The position numbers and the translations under genes are program-made. A model generated the notes under the pieces. It was given only the letters and a program-made list of their open reading frames with translations. It made no database searches and was not told the origin of the DNA. Of a stretch of DNA of 64,000 nt, positions 12,077-23,065 are shown one piece after another (within the stretch, counting starts at the first letter, position 1; each line of letters opens with the position of its first letter). The stretch is taken from positions 44,357,942 to 44,421,941 of the forward strand of contig NC_065542.1 in NCBI RefSeq assembly GCF_932294415.1. Reading direction: 5' to 3'. This stretch comes from Quercus robur (taxonomy: Eukaryota; Streptophyta; Magnoliopsida; Fagales; Fagaceae).

Positions 12077-13628
12077 CTTTGCTGCACCTCAGTTACAGAG
12101 AGAGAGAGTGTGGGTTGGGAAGAAGAAGTTTTGGAAGGTGCTAACTTGCGCATTCTGTGTGAAGTTTGGATTTCGGTCCATCGGTCTTGGGATTGGTTCC
12201 TAGTGGGCTTTGCTCTAAACTTTTTGGGATTTTGGGCTGACCCAATAAGATATATGATAATATGTTTGTATAAAAAATTATAAAATGATATTGATAATAT
12301 CTTCTTCTTTTTTGGGAGGAACATAAAATGATAATATCTCTTGAAGGTTTTTGTTAATGCAATAATTAAATCAATGTCTTCTATCTTTTAATGAAGTATT
12401 CAATTTATATATATTTCTACATAAGCCATGGACAAAATAACCCTTTTTTTCTTGAGTTTGTACAAAGGACACTCTCATTTTAAGTTCCTACGAATGAGTA
12501 AAAATCTAACATTGTAAAATTGAATAGATTTATTTATTTGAGTTAATAGAAATCTTAATGGAAAGTGCAATTTATATAAATGAATAGGAAATCTCATTTC
12601 AATAAATCTTAATGAAAGTTGGTGTAATTTACCTGCAATTGAAGATAGGATAAATTACATAATTTTAATTAATTTTTAGATTTACAAACAAAATGTAATA
12701 AATCTTATAAGTTGTAATTATAATTTATAACCTACGTATACACCCAAAAAAAAAAAGCCTCCATGACACATAAAGAAAAAAGACTACAAAATAAATTTAA
12801 AAAATCTTTTTCTTTTTTTTTTTTTTTTGGAGAAGCAAATCTAAATAGATAAATATAGATTAATGAAGTTATGATCAGTTTGAGTGTTTATTTATTTTAT
12901 TTTTTTTTGGTTAATAAAATACCACTTGTTGTTTATGTAACAGGTCTTTTAGTGCCACGATAGCCCTTATATGCAATTTACTTGATTTTTTGTAATAGCT
13001 TTTAATTAATATGAATTTCTGTTAGATGATGATTTAAATCTATGCTTAGAAATTTGGAGGAAAAAGATAGGAGAGGTTAAAAGGGAGATGCAGAGGAGAC
13101 TAGAAGATTAGAAAAATGGGGAGTAGATAACTTTGTCTTTAGTTGAATGTTTTTAAAATTAGAAGGGAGGAGAGGATAGTAAGACGTTTCTTCACTTGTT
13201 CAATTGTTTGGTTGTTGGAGACTCGGATGGGAGTAATGTATTAAAAAAATTAACAATTATATCTTTAATTTATTAAACTCTATACTTTCTTTCTTTCTTT
13301 TTTTCTTTTTTGGATAAGATATTAAACTCTATACTTAAGAAAATATAAAGGGCAAATAATAAGTATATGAAGATTCATTAAACTTAAATCTCTCCTGTTC
13401 CAAATTCTCACAAATTGAAAATGAAAAATAAAAGGGATTTGGATTTGGAAGGTTACCTCAAATTTTTTTCCCATCCTTTTTTCAAAAACCATCTATATAA
13501 TGAGAATTAAATCCATATCTCCTTCCCAATACTCTCCTCTCTTCTATCCCAATTATAGGATACTACAAAATTTATTATATATATCTTGCAAATTGTTACA
13601 TACATATTTAAATACAATACAAAAAATA
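12077..13628. other. NDUFA9 upstream region and AT-rich intergenic DNA
   Basis: The first ~120 bases upstream of the NDUFA9 start include a short GA repeat (about 12098-12109) and would hold its leader and core promoter; I could not fix a TATA box. The rest, to the LTR element at 13634, is AT-rich with poly(T) and poly(A) runs and no supported gene. Confidence 0.5.
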
Positions 13629-13633
13629 ATTAT

Positions 13634-14275
13634 TGAAGGGTCACATTTTTCAGCCCAAGCCCAAGATGTATGAGACCTTAGACCAGTGAGCCCGGTACAA
13701 TGAATTTGTAGAGAGCGGACCAAAGAGCTAGGCTTTAGTGTATGGACAACGGTTAACACGGTGTTCTTCACGATCGAGCTGAGATGGACTGAGTTTACCA
13801 GAGAAGATTGGTCATCGGCATAGTTTGAGGAGCTTTTTCTGGTGCCTCTGGTGTGTTGGGGGGTCTTAGCCCCCTTTTTCTATCTTTCTCCCCCCCTTTT
13901 TATAGTAGTTTCCTTTCTACTGAATGGGGTTCCTAAGGTAGGTAATTGTCCCATCAGCCCTCCCCTCTAGTTGTTAGGAGTGGTTATAAAGGCAGAAAGG
14001 CATGGCTATGTCAGGCATAAGGCACTGAATGAAATCATGGCAACCTTTCCCTCTGACATTTCCATTTTCTCCGTTGTTCTTTTCTGCTTTAGTACTTTTT
14101 TTGTTCCGTGGAATGACCTGGAGTGTCACTACCAGTGGCAGGTTGTACCCTTTGTCCTCGACCACATCCATGCCTACGAAGGTTCTTTCCATGGCCGAGG
14201 AGGGGTATTTCCTTGGACTGGGCCCTTGGCCCAATGTGGAAATTGACATGGACCTCCTGGTCTTTTACCCCCCAC
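13634..14275 (-). repeat. 3' LTR of the element at 13634-17369
   Basis: Starts TGAAGGGTCAC and ends in ACCCCCCACA on the plus strand. Nearly collinear with 16723-17369. In element orientation this is the downstream LTR. Confidence 0.9.
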
Positions 14276-15016
14276 AATAGCCCCTCAAAATCCTACTGTC
14301 TGGCTCCTCGGACGGAGAGGAGGGTTTTGGTGACATCGGGCCTATGTCATGGCCTGCCAAATCTTGCCCTCCATTAATGCTAGAGCCTTTTCGCTTGCCT
14401 GAGGCACGTTCTTGGCCGAGAGGCATTCTTTTAGTTTATCCAAGCCACGTTTCTGGCGTTTCGGTGCATGAGGCGCGCTTTCATTAGGATCTCTTCACAA
14501 GGCGACGCAAATCCAACGGTTGAAGACTACTTTGGAAATTGAGCGAGATTTATCTCGCTTGTAATTCCTTCTTGGAGATTTGGGCGAATTGATTGCCACC
14601 AGGCTTGCCCTCTATATTAGACACATGGGGGGAGATCATTCTCCTTTATTCGCAGACCCTTGAGTTTTTCAGGTTTCTAACTCCCTAAATGTTCCCAAAG
14701 TCCCCACTATGAGAGTGATTGAGATTTAGGGAGTGAAATGGTCAAGGATAGGGTGAGGGTGAAGGAACCAAACCCTCTTCAGAAGCCTCGGGTGTTTCCG
14801 AGATTCAGAATGGCCCAGTCAGGGCAAAGGAGACAAAGGCTAAAGATATTTCTCCCCCTCGATTGGATAAGAAAGAAGTCTCTCTTTCTTCAGCCAAAAT
14901 CCGAAGCAAGTGTAGGTCGCATCAGATTTTTGGTGCGACAAAATTTGGACTTTCATCCGGCGTCGTGTGTCATGCATGTGAGGGTTTGGGTTTCCCATCT
15001 CCGGTATCATCCATAC

Positions 15017-15145
15017 TTGCTCGATTGCTGCTAGAGCAATACTTGCTCGATTGCTACTAGAGCAAGTATGGAGATTTGGCGTTCCTGCTTCTTCTTCTCT
15101 TCCACCACCGATGCCACCCATACTTGCTTGATTGTTGCTGGAGCA
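15017..15145. repeat. Short tandem repeat inside the LTR element
   Basis: Three diverged copies of a unit like TACTTGCTCGATTGCTGC followed by TAGAGCAA, within the interior of the non-autonomous LTR element. Confidence 0.65.
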
Positions 15146-15649
15146 AGATTGAGGATTTATCGTTCCCGTGTACCCCCCATTTTTTATAGTTAGCTTTTGA
15201 TATAGGCTTGTCTAAGCCTTTTTATGTACATTGTACTTTTTATTTATCTAATAAAAAGACGATTTTATTTCATTTTGCGTATCCTTTCTTTTCTACAATA
15301 ATTGTTTTATGAATGGATGTACCGGTGTCTTTTCTTTTGAATAGTACTTAGAACTAATGCCATTGATGGTAAAGAGTTGTCACTCTGAACTTATCAAAAC
15401 TGATGGGCATAGCAACGCCGACTTTAAGTAAGTTAACTATATAAGACTAACTGGGAAAAACAATCGCATGTTCTGTTCTGTGAACAGGGTAACCGCTCGA
15501 GGACGTGTAACCTAAAGTAAGCTGTCTGAGGGGATCACCGGGTACTAGGGTTCTTTTCCACGTTTTCGATGATATTTATGGCTTTAACTTGTTTTAGGCG
15601 TCTGGTCCGAGTACCGAGGCATGATTGAACTTAGCTTAAACACTTAGAA

Positions 15650-16350
15650 AGGTACCATCGCATGTTAGTTTCCACAAAGCCTAAGGTCCAAGGATCACGC
15701 AAGACCTTCGTTCCGTCTAGGACTTAGGTTTTTCTCAAAGTAGCTAGTTTCCCCATAGGTTGAGTCCGAAGACCATGCAAGACCTTGATCTGTCTAGTAC
15801 TTAGATCCTTTTTGGAGTAGCTAGTTTCCCAATAGGCTTGAGTCAGAGGACCATGCAAGACCTTGGTTCTGTCTAGTACTTAGATCCTTTTTGGAGTAGC
15901 TAGTTTCCCCACAGGTTTGAGTCCGAGGACCATGCAAGACCTTGGTTCTGTCTAGTACTTAGATCCTTTTTGGAATAGCTAGTTTTCCCACAGGTTTGAG
16001 TTCGAGGACTATACATGACCTTGGTTCTGTCTAGTACTTAGATCCTTTTTGAAGTAACTAGTTTCCCCATAGGCTTGAGTCCGAGGACCATGCAAGACCT
16101 TGGTTCTGTCTAGTACTTAGATCCTTTTTGGAGTAGCTAGTTTCCCCATAGGTTTGAATCCGAGGACCATGCAAGACCTTGGTTCTGTCTAGTACTTAGA
16201 TCCTTTTTGGAGTAGCTAGTTTCCCCATAAGTTTGAGTTCGAGGACTATACAAGACCTTAGTTCTGTCTAGTACTTAGATCCTTTTTGGAGTAGCTAGTT
16301 TCCCCAAAGGCTTGAATCTGAGGACCATGTAAGACCTTGGTTCTGTCTAA
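15650..16350. repeat. 79-bp tandem array inside the LTR element
   Basis: About eight to nine head-to-tail units containing ACCATGCAAGACCTTGGTTC and TACTTAGATCCTTTTTGG. The spacing of the GGAGTAGCTAG block is 78-80 bp through the array. Interior tandem arrays are known in plant Tat-type elements. No open frame runs through it. Confidence 0.9.
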
Positions 16351-16722
16351 CCGCTTCAAAAGATTCTGGTTTGGCCTTCGGCTTTTTTCTCCGAAGGGAA
16401 TTCAGCGGACCAAACTACTAGGCCCGCGAGAATTAGCCCCTTGTCGAGTGCACGAGGCACACATCTGATGTCAAAAGCCCCTAGAACCACGTTTCGCTTA
16501 ACAATCCTTCCCGCGTAATCAACGCTTTGAAGTGTGGACTTGAGTGAAAGCTGAGTTACGACAATGATGGTATGTTTTTGGAAATAATGGAGAGGCTTTC
16601 GTGTAGCTTGTACCATCGCCACAATGGTCTTCCTGAGGGACTCCTGCTGATAGGAGCTTGATCCCACCATGTTAACCATTGCACTCACTAATGCACAAGC
16701 TCTCCCCATAAATGGCGCCAAT

Positions 16723-17369
16723 TGTAGGGTCACTTTTTTTAGTCCAGACCCAAGATGTATGGGACATTGGATCAGTGAGCCCGGTACAATGAATTTGTAG
16801 AGAGCGGACCAAAGAGTTAGGTTTTAGTGTATAAACAACGATTAACACGGTGTTCTTCACGATCGAGTTAAGATGGACTGAGTTTATCAGAGAGGATTGG
16901 TCCTTGACATGGTCCGAGGAGCTTTTTTTGGTGCCTTTGGTGTGTTGGGGGTCTCAGCCCCCTTTTTCTGTCTTTCTCCCCCCCCCCCCTCTTTATATTA
17001 GTTTCCTTTCTGTTGAATGGGGTTCTTAGGGTAGGTAATTGTCCCATCAACCTTCCCCTCCAGTTGTTGGGAGTAGTTGTAAAGGTAGAAAGGCATGACT
17101 ATGTCAGGCATAAGGCACTGAATGAAATCATGGCAGCCTTTCCTTCTGACATTTCCATTTTCTCCGTTGCCCTTTTCTACTTTAGTACTTTTTCTGTTCC
17201 GTGGAATGACCTGGAGTGTCACTACCAGTGGCAGGTTGCCCCCTTTATCCTCGGCTACATCCATGCCGAGGAGGGTTCTTTCCATGGCCGAGGAGGGGTT
17301 TTTCCTTGGACTGGGCTCTTGGCCCAATGTGGAAATTGACATGGACCTCCTGGTCTTTTACCCCCTACA
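16723..17369 (-). repeat. 5' LTR of the element at 13634-17369
   Basis: Starts TGTAGGGTCAC and ends CCCCCTACA. The primer-binding-site-like sequence abuts its left edge on the minus strand, so this is the upstream LTR in element orientation. Confidence 0.9.
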
Positions 17370-17660
17370 ATTATACAATAAGTATTTATTATGTTGCTGA
17401 CGTGACAATAATCACATTCGTTGCTTTTTATTATTATTAAGAATCCATTCATTGCTATATTTGATTGTAAGCATTTTTGTAGTAAAAGTGACATTAGTTT
17501 TAACATTTTTTTCATAAAATGCTAAAGCCTACTATAAATTTTACAACAAAAAGGTCTACAAACTTATATGGCAATAAATGTGATTGATATGTCTTCAGCA
17601 ACATAATAAAAAATAAATGTTTTAAATACCTTTTTATGACTAGTGATACCTTTGTAAGAC

Positions 17661-18725
17661 TTTTTTTTTTTTTTTTTGGAAGGAAAAGACTGCTTAGTTT
17701 ATTTTATTGAAAGTTGGCTAAATCAGCTTGGAAAACAGAAAAAAACTTGTGGTGGAACATTCGTTATCCATACAACAAAATTTGAGATATATAAAGCATA
17801 TTGAGCTAGATTGTGAGCAACTTTATTACTTTCTGTCCTTGTACAAGGGTAATGTAATTCTATAAAAAGCCTAGAACAAAGACATTTATTATTAACTAAT
17901 AACCTATTAGAAATCAAGATTTCCTTTTCGTGTTGTAATGCCAAAATCAGTGTTTGAGAGTCGCCTTCCAAAATAGCGTTAGAGAAACCAAGTTCTAGGG
18001 ATAACGTTGCTCCTCTGTGTGCAGCTAAGGCTTCGGTCACTTCCGGACTGAAAGCTTGTTGTAGCCTCTCAGTTTGGGGGGCAAACACCAAACCATCATT
18101 GTTGCGAATTACCACCCCAAGAACTGCATTATTTTCCTTAGAAAACACTGCCCCGTCGAAATTGATTTTAACAAAAGCAGGTGGAGGAGGTTTCCATCGT
18201 ATCCAAGGAAGAATATCTGGAGGTTTAAGGGGAGGTTGAATTGACAAAAATTCTTGCAATTGATCCTTGGCCAATTGAGCAAGTAGATGGAGAGAACAGT
18301 TGGGTTTATGAAGCCGATCCTGATTGCGTTGATTCCAAACGAACCACACAGTCAAGACGAAGAGTTCTAAAGATTTCTGTTGTTGAATGATCCATGCCAT
18401 GAGTGATTTGAAGTCTGTGAATTGGACTATTTCTAGAAAATTCCACAGTTCAAAGCCCAACTAGACTATATCAATTTCTAGATAGGACCATAAAGCATGA
18501 ATCACCAATTCTGAGGAAGCATGATAGCAGTCACACGTGGGATCCTTGATGATTGTTCTTCGCACCAAATTCGACTTTGTAGGAAGTGAGTTTCGACAAG
18601 CTCTCCATAGAAGGTTCTTCACCTTATTCAATACATTCAATGACCAAATGCCCTTCCATAATCTTTTATCCTAATTCACCTCATCAACTAGAATCAAAAT
18701 CTTAGCTTCTTCTCTTAAAAAATGA
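17661..18725 (-). mobile_element. LINE 3' fragment, truncated at its 5' end
   Basis: A run of 17 T at 17661-17677 is the poly(A) tail on the minus strand. Upstream of it, in minus orientation, are an RNase H domain (next entry) and, at about 18470-18720, remnants of the zinc-finger-like reverse-transcriptase tail (KNLLWRACRNSLPTK, CDCYHASSELVIHALW), an arrangement typical of plant L1-type LINEs. An in-frame stop separates the two. The reverse transcriptase core and endonuclease are absent. I found no clear target duplication, so the right edge is approximate. Confidence 0.8.
17723..18460 (-). CDS. LINE-derived RNase H-like domain (RVT_3 type)
   Basis: A 245-codon open frame. The N-terminal third has WFVWNQRNQDRLHKP, the usual linker between the zinc-finger tail and RNase H in plant LINEs. 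The RNase H fold follows, with KINFDGAVFSKENNAVLGVV (first Asp) near residue 100, SPEVTEALAAHRGATLSLEL (Glu) near 140 and ILEGDSQTLILAL (second Asp) near 165. The ending, SNKVAHNLAQYAL, matches the HxxA motif usually seen near the fourth acidic residue. In the family this domain removes RNA from RNA-DNA hybrids during element copying. A domesticated stand-alone gene cannot be excluded, but the adjacent poly(A) tail and stop-separated upstream remnant favour a dead LINE. Confidence 0.75.
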   Translation of the reverse strand: MGFELWNFLEIVQFTDFKSLMAWIIQQQKSLELFVLTVWFVWNQRNQDRLHKPNCSLHLLAQLAKDQLQEFLSIQPPLKPPDILPWIRWKPPPPAFVKINFDGAVFSKENNAVLGVVIRNNDGLVFAPQTERLQQAFSPEVTEALAAHRGATLSLELGFSNAILEGDSQTLILALQHEKEILISNRLLVNNKCLCSRLFIELHYPCTRTESNKVAHNLAQYALYISNFVVWITNVPPQVFFCFPS

Positions 18726-18737
18726 TGTTAAATCAAT

Positions 18738-19586
18738 CAAATATTTTGTTATCAATTTAGTTAAATCAATCTGCGTATTTCCAATATTTGATGAATTTTC
18801 CGTATAGATAGCATTCTTGTAGATATGGAAGTTTTATATTTTTTGTGTCATGTATTGCTGATACTATTGTTGGGGTTGTTCTATGATAGGGCCAGGGGTG
18901 GCCCTAGACATTTTGGGGCCTAAGGCGAGAATTAGAAATATATGTGTATATGTATGTGTATTTATGTATGTGTATGTGTATGAGTGTGTATGTGTATGTG
19001 TATGTGTATGTTTATGTGTGTGTATGTGTATGTTTATATTTATGTTTATGTGTATGTGTGTTTATGTTTATGTTCATTTATATTTATGTATGTTTATATA
19101 TGTGTGTATGTGTATGAATGTGTATGTGTATGAATGTGTATGTACGTGTGTATGTTTATGTATGTGTGTATGTTTATATATATTTATATTTATAAACATA
19201 AATATAAACATAAACACATATTTACATAAACATACATGAACACAAACACAAACACAAACAAACATACACAAAAACAAACAAACATAAACACACATACACA
19301 TAAACACGCATAAACAAACATAAACAAGAACAAACAAATATAAACACACATAGACATAAACACACACACATAAATATAAACATACATAGACATAAACATA
19401 CATACAGACTGAAAAAAAATTAAACCTTCATATAGACTAGAAAAAATTGCAAATTAACATCAATCTTCAAACAATTTCGTTAGTTACTTTAGTGTGCTAA
19501 ATCGAGCTTTTATGTGTGTTTATGTTTATATTTAAGTTTATGTTTATATTTAAGTTTATGTTTACGTTTATTTGAGTTTATACGTG
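18738..19586. repeat. Duplicated block, copy 1 (hAT left end plus flank)
   Basis: Nearly identical to 20296-21118: both begin CAAATATTTTGTTATCAATT and run through about 150 bp of non-element flank, the hAT left terminus and TATGTG/CACATA arrays to TTTATACGTG. Few differences are visible in the unique part. Confidence 0.9.
18940..19410. repeat. TATGTG/CACATA inverted minisatellite, copy 1
   Basis: About 250 bp of variants of TATGTG and TATGTT is followed at about 19195 by about 215 bp of AAACAT and CACATA variants, so the halves can pair as a long imperfect hairpin. All long open frames here are products of the repeat. Confidence 0.9.
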
Positions 19587-20295
19587 CATTCTCAACATTA
19601 GCAAAAGAGTAATACTAGGAACACAAATAAATTTATAACTTTTACCGCAACTTATCACGTAATGAGTTATAATAAAAATTGTGCATTTATTTGTGTTTCT
19701 ATCATTTTCGGAAGCAAAAACCTCCTCTGCTTCATTACCCGAAAATCCCAGCCCACTGGTAGTGATTTGATTTCCTGTGAACAACCTCACTGCAAACTCC
19801 CAAAATTTGCTACTTCAATCCCTCCAAAAAAAACTTTTTCGGCCCAACCCGAAACAATTAAATCCAAGCCCAACGTGAAATTTAAACCTATGCTTGCCTG
19901 AAAACCTAAGCCCAACCCCAAGCCACAAGCATAATTTTTTAAAATTACAAATCAACCCCAAAACTTTCCAAAATCATAGAGTGTGTTTTGCAATTTATCC
20001 AAATTATAAAAGCTAAAACTTCAAAGCGAAAAGAACATTCACGAAAGAGTTTTGGGCGGAACAGATTTGAGCAAAAGAAGAGAAGAAAAAACACCACAGC
20101 TGGACGCCGGAGCTCGTCTCAGTCGCCGAAAAACCCTATCGGTGGGTCTCTCTCTCTCTCTCTCTCTGATTTTGCAAGTTATTTTTTCTTAACATGTTTT
20201 CAGATATGTTTCTAAGGCTTTTGATAATTGTTTGTATTTACTTTCTACATCAAAAAATTTATATATATATATATATATATATCATGATGTATTCA
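19587..20295. other. Spacer between the duplicated hAT left ends
   Basis: About 0.7 kb not shared by the two duplicate blocks. It ends with a leader-like stretch (CCGAAAAACCCTATCGGTGG, then (TC)n at about 20149-20167, then a T-rich segment) and a (TA)n tract at about 20261-20282. No protein is recognisable. Confidence 0.6.
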
Positions 20296-21118
20296 CAAAT
20301 ATTTTGTTATCAATTTAGTTAAATCAATCTGCGTATTTCCAATATTTGATGAATTTTCCGTATAGATAGCATTCTTGTAGATATGGAAGTTTTATATTTT
20401 TTGTGTCATGTATCGCTGATACTATTGTTGGGGTTGTTCTATGATAGGGTCAGGGGCGGCCCTAGACATTTTGGGGCCTAAGGCGAGAATTAGAAATATA
20501 TGTGTATATGTATGTGTATTTATGTATGTGTATGTGTATGAGTGTGTATGTGTATGTGTATGTGTATGTTTATGTGTGTGTATGTGTATATTTATATTTA
20601 TGTTTATGTGTATGTGTGTTTATGTTTATGTTCATTTATATTTATGTATGTTTATATATGTGTGTATGTGTATGTGTATGAATGTGTATGTACGTGTGTA
20701 TGTTTATGTATGTGTGTATGTTTATATATATTTATAAACATAAATATAAACATAAACACATATTTACATAAACATACATGAACACAAACACAAACACAAA
20801 CAAACATACACAAAAACAAACAAACATAAACACACATACACATAAACACGCATAAACAAACATAAACAAGAACAAACAAATATAAACACACATAGACATA
20901 AACATACACACATAAATATAAACATACATAGACATAAACACAATACAGACTGAAAAAAATTAAACCTTCATATAGACTAGAAAAAATTGCAAATTAACAT
21001 CAATTTTCAAACAATTTCGTTAGTTACTTTAGTGTGCTAAATCGAGCTTTTATGTGTGTTTATGTTTATATTTAAGTTTATGTGTGTGTATGTTTACGTT
21101 TATTTGAGTTTATACGTG
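20296..21118. repeat. Duplicated block, copy 2 (hAT left end plus flank)
   Basis: Second copy of the block at 18738-19586, offset by 1558 bp. It carries flank, the 8-bp GATAGGGT, the hAT terminus and the arrays at about 20505-20945. Confidence 0.9.
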
Positions 21119-21375
21119 TTTTTGTGTATATGTGTTTATGTTTATGTATATGTATATTTATGTGTATGTGTGTATATGTTTATGTGTATTTGTATGTGTA
21201 TGTATATGTGTATGTATATGTTTATGTATGTGTGCTTATGTATGTGTATGTGTATGTGTATGCGTTTATGCGTGCTTATATTTATGTATGTTTATGTGTA
21301 TGTGTATGTGTTTATGCGTGCTTATGTATATGTATGTGTATGTGTATGTGTATTTGTATGTGTATGTATATTTGT
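21045..21375. repeat. TATGTG minisatellite, third array
   Basis: A further stretch of TATGTG, TTTATG and GTGTAT variants, continuing the array past the duplicated block, without the complementary half seen in the first two. All overlapping open frames here are repeat products. Confidence 0.9.
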
Positions 21376-22230
21376 AGATCTCTTTGTCTTTTTCAGATTC
21401 AGGTGCAATACCCTGATGCAATTATAATTAATGGCTGAGATTAAAAGTTGAAAAAACAACTTTCAATCTCAACCATTAAATAAAATATATTAAAGGAGAG
21501 TTAAAAAGTTAAAAAAAAAGAGTAAAAAATGTATAAAAAAATACCTGCGACAGTGCACCTGATCTCAGTTCGTCTTTCTTCTCTCACTATTTTTCTTTTC
21601 TTCTTTTTTATGCGGTGCTTTGTTCTTCTTCCTTTTATTTCTCTTTCTATGTCGCCTAGGCTGACAGGAGAGGAGCGAGCGAAACGTCAAGAAAGGAAAT
21701 CGAAGATTGTGCTGCCGAGCCAAAAACTATGAAAATCTCTTCCTCTCAACTCAGACGATCCATTTAGGTGAAATTGTGACTCACGAGACTTCACCAGATT
21801 ATGGTGTGTGATTTTTATTTATTTATTTATTTGTTTGATTAATTTGGATCTAAAATTAGTTCAACAAGATGATTTTTCTTCTAAAATATAATAACAAAAT
21901 CAATATATGTTTTTTTAATGGTGGGTTCACTTTCAGTGTTTTCATTTTGTGATTTTGGTTGTTTTGTGGGTTTTGTGTTTTGATTTCGGTGGGTGTGATT
22001 TGATTTGTGATTTGGTGGGCTTCTGGGTTTTTGTTGCGATTTGATTTTGGCTGGGTTTTGGCCGTGGTGGTGGTCGTGATTTGATTTTGCCTGGGTTTCA
22101 GTAGTGATGCATGATTAAAGGTGATGAGCTTAAAAAGCTCCGGCCATGGAGGTTTAGAAAGAGAGCTCGATGATCAGCCATGGAGCACGGTGTGACGTGG
22201 GTTGAGGCAGAGAGAGGATGAGAGGGAAAT

Positions 22231-22283
22231 AAGGGTGGCCTTAGACATTTTGGGTCCTAAGGTGAGAACTAAAAATTGGGCAT
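22231..22283 (+). mobile_element. Internal remnant resembling the hAT left terminus
   Basis: AGGGTGGCCTTAGACATTTT followed by GGGTCCTAAGGTGAGAA closely resembles the ends at 18893 and 20451. This is either an older nested copy or the true left end of an ancestral element before the arrays were acquired. Confidence 0.6.
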
Positions 22284-23065
22284 TTTTTTATACTTATATG
22301 TTAATTAAATTAATGTTTATTTAATATTTTTATATTATATTTTTCATAATTATTTTCATTTTCTTCTAAATTATTTTGAAGTTCATTATCAAGATTTGTT
22401 GTATTGCAAAATTAAACATCATCTTCTTCTAAATTATTTTGGTGAATTTTTTGCTCATTTGTGATATTTTCATCTAAATTTTGTGTTATATTTTGTTTAT
22501 TATTAATAACAAATTTATTCATTGATCCTTTTTAAGACTCAATTAATTTTTCTTCTTTTTTTAAGTTTTTCATATCCAAATATATATTTTCTAGTAGACA
22601 TTTCTAATCAAACAATATATTTATAAAGACTAAAAAAAAAAAAAATAACTTTCAAGTGTAGAGCAAATGAGAAATAGAACTTGATTTATATAAAAAGTAT
22701 TGTTGTAGTTTCACTGAACAATAACAAGTTTTTAGCAATCTCAACCTACATAAATTGAAAAAAAAAATAAGTACAAGCATAACAAAAATTTAATCACAGC
22801 CATAACACTGACACAAGACTTATTAATAAGGCCACCCACCCAAAAAAAAAAAAAAAAAAAAAAACAAACAAACAAACAAAAAACAAATCCTATCTATAAC
22901 TAAAAAAAAAAAAAAAAAATGCAGACTTTAAAAAATAATAATAATATAAAAAAATAACAAAAAAAAAAAAAAAAATCTTTAAGGCCCAAACTTAACGCCC
23001 AGTCCAGGGAGGGTCCAGGCAGCCATAATGATAAACTGATAAGTGATAAACAAAGTTACAAAACC

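Larger units (their letters stand above)
13634..17369 (-). mobile_element. Non-autonomous LTR retrotransposon (fossil), Gypsy/Tat-like primer site
   Basis: Two long terminal repeats of about 642 and 647 bp, both TG...CA, enclose about 2.45 kb. The 5-bp direct repeat ATTAT flanks the whole (13629-13633 and 17370-17374). Beside the right-hand LTR, the minus strand reads ATTGGCGCCATTTATGGGG, like the primer-binding site of plant Gypsy elements of the Tat/Ogre group, so the element points leftward. A purine-rich stretch (GATTTTGAGGGG) precedes the left LTR. The interior shows no recognisable gag or pol, so it relied on other elements. By eye the LTRs differ by roughly 8-10 percent, suggesting an insertion several million years old. 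Confidence 0.9.

Noticed and set aside
14738-15121. Possible coding region in the interior of the LTR element
   Set aside because: No gag or pol character, and short repeats run through it.
15650-16350. Regularly spaced repeats that might suggest a CRISPR array
   Set aside because: Units are contiguous head-to-tail copies with no unique spacers, inside a plant LTR element.
13971-17440. Paired open frames of about 60-120 codons on both strands
   Set aside because: They occur at matching places in both LTRs and overlap each other on opposite strands; LTR sequence, not genes.
18883-21438. Many long cysteine/valine/tyrosine-rich open frames on both strands
   Set aside because: They are translations of TATGTG and CACATA repeats, open in several frames at once; no gene.
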